Positions 14,905-17,567 of a stretch of DNA of 17,567 nucleotides are shown here, one piece after another; the first letter of the stretch is position 1; each line of letters begins with the position of its first letter. The notes below the pieces were generated by a model. The model saw only the letters and a program-made list of their open reading frames with translations, was not told the origin of the DNA and ran no database searches. The stretch is from positions 1-17,567 of the forward strand of contig JARDZO010000099.1 in the NCBI GenBank assembly GCA_029240815.1. The letters are read 5' to 3'. Origin of the DNA: Brevibacillus sp. Its GTDB lineage: Bacteria; Bacillota; Bacilli; Brevibacillales; Brevibacillaceae. A program made the translations under genes and the position numbers.

Positions 14905-15801
14905 ATGAAACTGGCGATACTGGGATTAGGCAAAATGGGTTACAATTTGACACTGAATTTGCTCTCCCATGAGCACGAGGTCGTAGCTTATGACGTGGAA
15001 CGAAAACGAGCAGATGAACTGGGACGCGAAGGTGCTATTCCGGCTTACTCGGTCGAGGATGTAATCGCCAAGCTGGACGCACCGCGTGTTGTTTGGCTGA
15101 TGGTTCCTGCAGGAGAAATTGTGGATGAGTTGGTGGACAAGCTCTCGAACTTGCTGTCTGCAGGAGATATCGTCATCGATGGAGGGAATTCTCACTACAA
15201 GCAGTCATTGGAACGCTATGCTCGTCTGAAGGAAAAAGGGATTCACTTCCTGGATGCGGGAACGAGCGGTGGAATGGAAGGTGCACGCCACGGCGCTTGT
15301 ATGATGATTGGCGGAGATCGGGAAGCTTTTGACCACATCGAGCCAGTGATTCGTGACATCAATGTGGCAAACGGATATTTGTACGCAGGAGAAGCGGGCA
15401 GCGGACACTTCCTGAAGATGATTCACAACGGGATCGAATACGGCATGATGCAGGCCATCGGGGAAGGCTTTGAGGTGCTGGAAAAGAGCCCGTACAACTA
15501 CGATTTCGCCGAGGTGGCGCGGGTATGGGCGAACGGCTCAGTCATTCGCGGCTGGCTGATGGATCTGACAGAGCGAGCATTCCGCAAAGATGCGAATCTG
15601 GACGAAATCCGCGGGGTCATGCATTCCTCCGGTGAAGGAAAATGGACGCTGGAGACGGCACTGGATCTACAGGCAGCGACGCCAGTAATCGCGATGTCCC
15701 TCCTGATGCGCTATCGTTCGCTTGAGCCGGATACGTTCCACGGAAAAGTCGTGGCTGCGCTGCGTAACGAATTTGGCGGGCATGCGGTAGAAAAAAAGTA
15801 G
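14905..15801 (+). CDS. gnd: 6-phosphogluconate dehydrogenase, short NAD-type (GndA/YqeC-like)
   Basis: A 298-aa protein, the short form of the family (the long NADP form is about 470 aa). It oxidatively decarboxylates 6-phosphogluconate to ribulose-5-phosphate and CO2. ATG 14905 follows AAAGGAG (14885-14891) and begins the Rossmann fold directly: MKLAILGLGKMG with GxGxxG at 7-12. The frame extends further upstream but through the promoter. Asp30 at the end of strand beta-2 (VVAYDVERK) points to NAD rather than NADP. Substrate residues are present: GGNS (93-96), SGG (121-123), and the catalytic pair Lys171/Glu178 in HFLKMIHNGIEYGMM. It is divergent from the RpiR regulator and supplies the step after GntK. 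The name gnd covers both forms; gntZ or yqeC would also be used. Confidence 0.9.
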   Translation: MKLAILGLGKMGYNLTLNLLSHEHEVVAYDVERKRADELGREGAIPAYSVEDVIAKLDAPRVVWLMVPAGEIVDELVDKLSNLLSAGDIVIDGGNSHYKQSLERYARLKEKGIHFLDAGTSGGMEGARHGACMMIGGDREAFDHIEPVIRDINVANGYLYAGEAGSGHFLKMIHNGIEYGMMQAIGEGFEVLEKSPYNYDFAEVARVWANGSVIRGWLMDLTERAFRKDANLDEIRGVMHSSGEGKWTLETALDLQAATPVIAMSLLMRYRSLEPDTFHGKVVAALRNEFGGHAVEKK

Positions 15802-15813
15802 GTAGTTGAATAT

Positions 15814-15851
15814 AAAAGAGCCGTAGAATCCAGATTCTACGGCTCTTTTTT
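15814..15851. terminator. bidirectional terminator after gnd
   Basis: AAAAGAGCCGTAGAATC (15814-15830) pairs with GATTCTACGGCTCTTTT (15833-15849), with T-run to 15851. The stem is about 15 bp with a small loop. The A-run on the left serves the converging DJ-1/PfpI gene, which stops at 15880. Confidence 0.93.
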
Positions 15852-15879
15852 ACGTGGACAGAGTGATCGAAGGGAGGGA

Positions 15880-16449
15880 TTAATTCATTGACGGTTCACG
15901 GAAATATTGCAATGGATTTTCTTCCTCTGCTGGCACACTGCCAATCCTGCGCAAAACTTCTTCTGCAAATTGTACATAGTTTGAGCCTGTCGCGGTGATG
16001 ACCTGGCGATCCACGACGAGCATTTGCTCCAGCTTGTTGCCCCAGTTCATGACATCGTTGTATTCGTGATCATCAGGTGTGAGAGAGGCTGTGTACGTAA
16101 TCTCTTGTAAGATTCCTGCTGCACCGAGCAACGCAGGGCCACCGCAAATGGCAGCAATCGTCTTGTTTTGATCATAAAAAGCACGGATGATGGCCTGTAA
16201 GGGCTGATGAGTGAGCAGAGGGTGAGTGGTTCCACCCGGAATCACGAGGGCATCGAACTCGTTCACATCGATCTCTTCGATTGATAGTGTTGGCAAGTAG
16301 TTCATGCTGGAGACTCCGGTTACGGTCTCACCTGCCGGCTTTGTGGAAAAGGTGACGAGTTGAAACTCCTTTTGATTCAGTGCTGTCGTAAATAAAACGA
16401 TCTCGAATTCTGCGAATGAATCATAGATGAACAGTAAAATCTTTTTCAA
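15880..16449 (-). CDS. DJ-1/PfpI-family protein
   Basis: I chose the TTG at 16447-16449, which gives MKKILLFIYDSFAEFE, a typical family start, with AAGGGTGAT about 4-8 bp upstream. In-frame ATG (16455) and GTG (16458) overlap that site, so they are less likely. The product is 189 aa, a normal single-domain length. The nucleophile elbow is AAICGGPALLG with Cys102, and an acidic residue near the N-terminus (Glu14 or Glu16) takes the place of the conserved Glu that sits under the Cys. Members include chaperone/deglycase-like proteins, amidotransferase-like enzymes and isonitrile hydratases; the exact role is not clear. The YwqG gene ends 46 bp upstream on the same strand, with no good terminator between, so the two may be co-transcribed. 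Confidence 0.85.
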   Translation of the reverse strand: MKKILLFIYDSFAEFEIVLFTTALNQKEFQLVTFSTKPAGETVTGVSSMNYLPTLSIEEIDVNEFDALVIPGGTTHPLLTHQPLQAIIRAFYDQNKTIAAICGGPALLGAAGILQEITYTASLTPDDHEYNDVMNWGNKLEQMLVVDRQVITATGSNYVQFAEEVLRRIGSVPAEEENPLQYFREPSMN

Positions 16450-16495
16450 TATCATCACCCTTATAAGTTCAGTAGGGGATTTTTACCCCTCGCGC

Positions 16496-17284
16496 TCAAC
16501 AACATTGATAAGAAAAGTAACTATTTTCAAACCTGCCTGCACGCAAGTCGTCATTCGCGATGACAAAATAGATCGTCCCGACATCGCCCCACATGATGTT
16601 CAGGTTCGTTTCATCCGTATCTACCTGCAGCAGCAAGGTATAAGGACCGCCCGATTCCACGTTTCGGAAGTAATCGATTTCCTCGAATACGTCTCCTTGG
16701 ATATTGTGGGGATGCCCCAGAATTTGATGATTGCAGTCGTAGGAGCCGTTGACGGAGGAGAAATCCGGGAGAAATTCATCATAGTACGAGTCCCAGTGCT
16801 TATCAGGAACCTTGATCGCATCGGAATGGAGGGAAAGCCCTTTGCGCAAGTGCAATTCATTGGCAGGAAGCGTTCCGTATGGATGGTCGCCGGGATAAGG
16901 AACGGGCTGTAGCGTAGAGAAATCTCCATCGAAGTACAGGACCCGCCAGCCATCGCGATCTTTGAGTTCTCCATAAACGGATTGCTCCGCCGCTTCATAA
17001 AAGAAGTAGAGGAGTCCTCGCTGGGGAAGTTCGTTAGCTACCCCAATGCGTTGAATTTCCTCGAGGTTGAGTTGCCCGATGAATACGAGTGGTTCCTCGC
17101 CATAAACGGGATAGGTCCATCCGGGAGGCAGATCGGGACTGCCGCCCAATCGACTCGTCCCCACGGATTGTGCAAGCGATTTGGTTGGCTGTACATGGAT
17201 GCAATCGTGCAAATGGGCTAGGATATTTTCCTCCATGACTTGCAATCCGTGCTTCTGAATCAGAGCTTTTACTTGATTGATCAT
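16496..17284 (-). CDS. ywqG: YwqG-family protein (DUF1963)
   Basis: A 262-aa protein, nearly identical in length to B. subtilis YwqG (261 aa). Family marks seen in order: TSRLGGSPDLPPGW (43-56), FIGQLNLEEI (68-77), RGLLYFFYE (89-97), HQILGHPHNIQGDVFEE near 186-202 and LLLQVDTDETNLNIMWGDVGTIYFVI near 217-242. It has no signal peptide or membrane helix, so it is cytoplasmic. AAAGGAG precedes the ATG at 17282-17284. Function is not established; in B. subtilis it sits beside the ywqHIJKL (LXG toxin) genes, but none of those are here. It is probably the first gene of a two-gene unit with the DJ-1/PfpI gene. Confidence 0.88.
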   Translation of the reverse strand: MINQVKALIQKHGLQVMEENILAHLHDCIHVQPTKSLAQSVGTSRLGGSPDLPPGWTYPVYGEEPLVFIGQLNLEEIQRIGVANELPQRGLLYFFYEAAEQSVYGELKDRDGWRVLYFDGDFSTLQPVPYPGDHPYGTLPANELHLRKGLSLHSDAIKVPDKHWDSYYDEFLPDFSSVNGSYDCNHQILGHPHNIQGDVFEEIDYFRNVESGGPYTLLLQVDTDETNLNIMWGDVGTIYFVIANDDLRAGRFENSYFSYQCC

Positions 17285-17376
17285 CTGATTTCTCCTTTCC
17301 GGGACTAATAAAGCTGGGCAATAACATATTTAATGGTACAGGTAATTCCTATATTTGTAAAAGCATTGATTGTTCT

Positions 17377-17406
17377 CTTATAAACACTCCATGAATGAAT
17401 ATTCAA
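17377..17406 (-). promoter_or_regulatory. candidate sigma-A promoter of ywqG
   Basis: On the minus strand TTGAAT (17406-17401, 4 of 6) is followed after 18 bp by TATAAG (17382-17377, 5 of 6). It lies about 95 bp upstream of the ywqG ATG. Confidence 0.45.
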
Positions 17407-17413
17407 GTGAAAG

Positions 17414-17445
17414 AAAAAACACCCTCTGCTACCCTGAGGGTGTTT
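17414..17445 (-). terminator. terminator of the right-edge SRPBCC gene
   Basis: A 10-bp stem, AAACACCCTC (17417-17426) and GAGGGTGTTT (17436-17445), with a 9-base loop. In the minus-strand reading it is followed by TTTTTT. It lies 8 bp beyond the stop of the partial gene at the window edge. Confidence 0.88.
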
Positions 17446-17452
17446 GAAGCGA

Positions 17453-17567
17453 CTACAACCGTGCCAGATAATCCTCGAGCTGGTCAAAGGTGCCGCCAAA
17501 GCCTTGTTGCATGCTGCCATGCATATCCGCAAAGTTTTGTTGCTCTTCCTCGGTGGAGTTAAACGGC
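17453..17567 (-). CDS. AHSA1/SRPBCC-domain protein, C-terminal 37 residues only
   Basis: The minus-strand frame open from the window end reads PFNSTEEEQQNFADMHGS, then MQQGFGGTFDQLEDYLARL, then TAG at 17453-17455. The pattern (acidic stretch, then H/G-rich loop GxGGTFDQLEDYL at the very end) is the closing helix of AHSA1/YndB-type SRPBCC proteins, which bind hydrophobic ligands. It is followed by a good terminator. The rest lies outside the window, so the family call rests on a short tail. Confidence 0.6.
   Translation of the reverse strand, partial: PFNSTEEEQQNFADMHGSMQQGFGGTFDQLEDYLARL

Noticed and set aside
16471..16490. AGGGG/CCCCT hairpin between ywqG and the DJ-1 gene
   Set aside because: A 5-bp stem with no T-tract on the transcribed strand; too weak for a terminator call.

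Overview
The window looks like chromosome of a Gram-positive Firmicute of the Paenibacillaceae/Bacillaceae type, most likely Brevibacillus. The grounds are strong Shine-Dalgarno sites (GGAGG/AAGGAG), frequent TTG/GTG starts, sigma-A promoters with TATAAT -10 boxes, a textbook catabolite-responsive element (cre), and gene families best known from Bacillales (GntP/GntK, YfiB/YfiC-type ABC pairs, YwqG, a CPA1 antiporter). Base composition and codon use are even across the genes. I see no tRNA, rRNA, CRISPR array or intact mobile element.

Left edge (1-485): a decayed fragment that reads like a phage terminase small subunit with two small frameshifts, then about 300 bp without a gene. Next (486-2473) is a secreted protein with a PQQ-type beta-propeller followed by three bacterial Ig-like (Big_2) domains, closed by a strong terminator. 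At 2695-6277 two overlapping-operon genes encode a heterodimeric ABC exporter with one consensus and one degenerate ATP site. A 54-codon ORF lies just upstream of them. Its 3' end meets a LysR regulator (minus), which is divergent from a 12-TM MFS exporter, an arrangement like E. coli ynfL/ynfM. A bidirectional terminator then separates the MFS gene from a CPA1-type Na+/H+ antiporter (minus).

The core of the window (10733-15851) is a gluconate-utilisation locus: gntP (permease) and gntK (gluconokinase) form an operon on the minus strand. Upstream lies an RpiR/MurR-type regulator on the same strand, and a short NAD-type 6-phosphogluconate dehydrogenase gene is divergent from it. GntP imports gluconate, GntK phosphorylates it, and the dehydrogenase converts 6-phosphogluconate to ribulose-5-phosphate, CO2 and NADH. 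The gntKP promoter has a near-consensus sigma-A core, an imperfect palindrome between -35 and -10, and a perfect cre match downstream of the likely start site. Related AT-rich motifs sit in the regulator/gnd intergenic region, so the RpiR protein probably controls both units. In B. subtilis the equivalent operon is controlled by a FadR/GntR-family repressor, so here the regulator is of a different family.

Right edge (15880-17567): a DJ-1/PfpI-family protein and a YwqG (DUF1963) protein, probably co-transcribed on the minus strand, then a terminator and the last 37 residues of an AHSA1/SRPBCC-like protein that runs off the window.

Most of the window is ordinary housekeeping and accessory chromosome. 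I did not find a clearly new multi-gene system; the best leads are regulatory (gnt operators and cre, possible leader ORF of the ABC pair, coding terminators) plus the phage relic.
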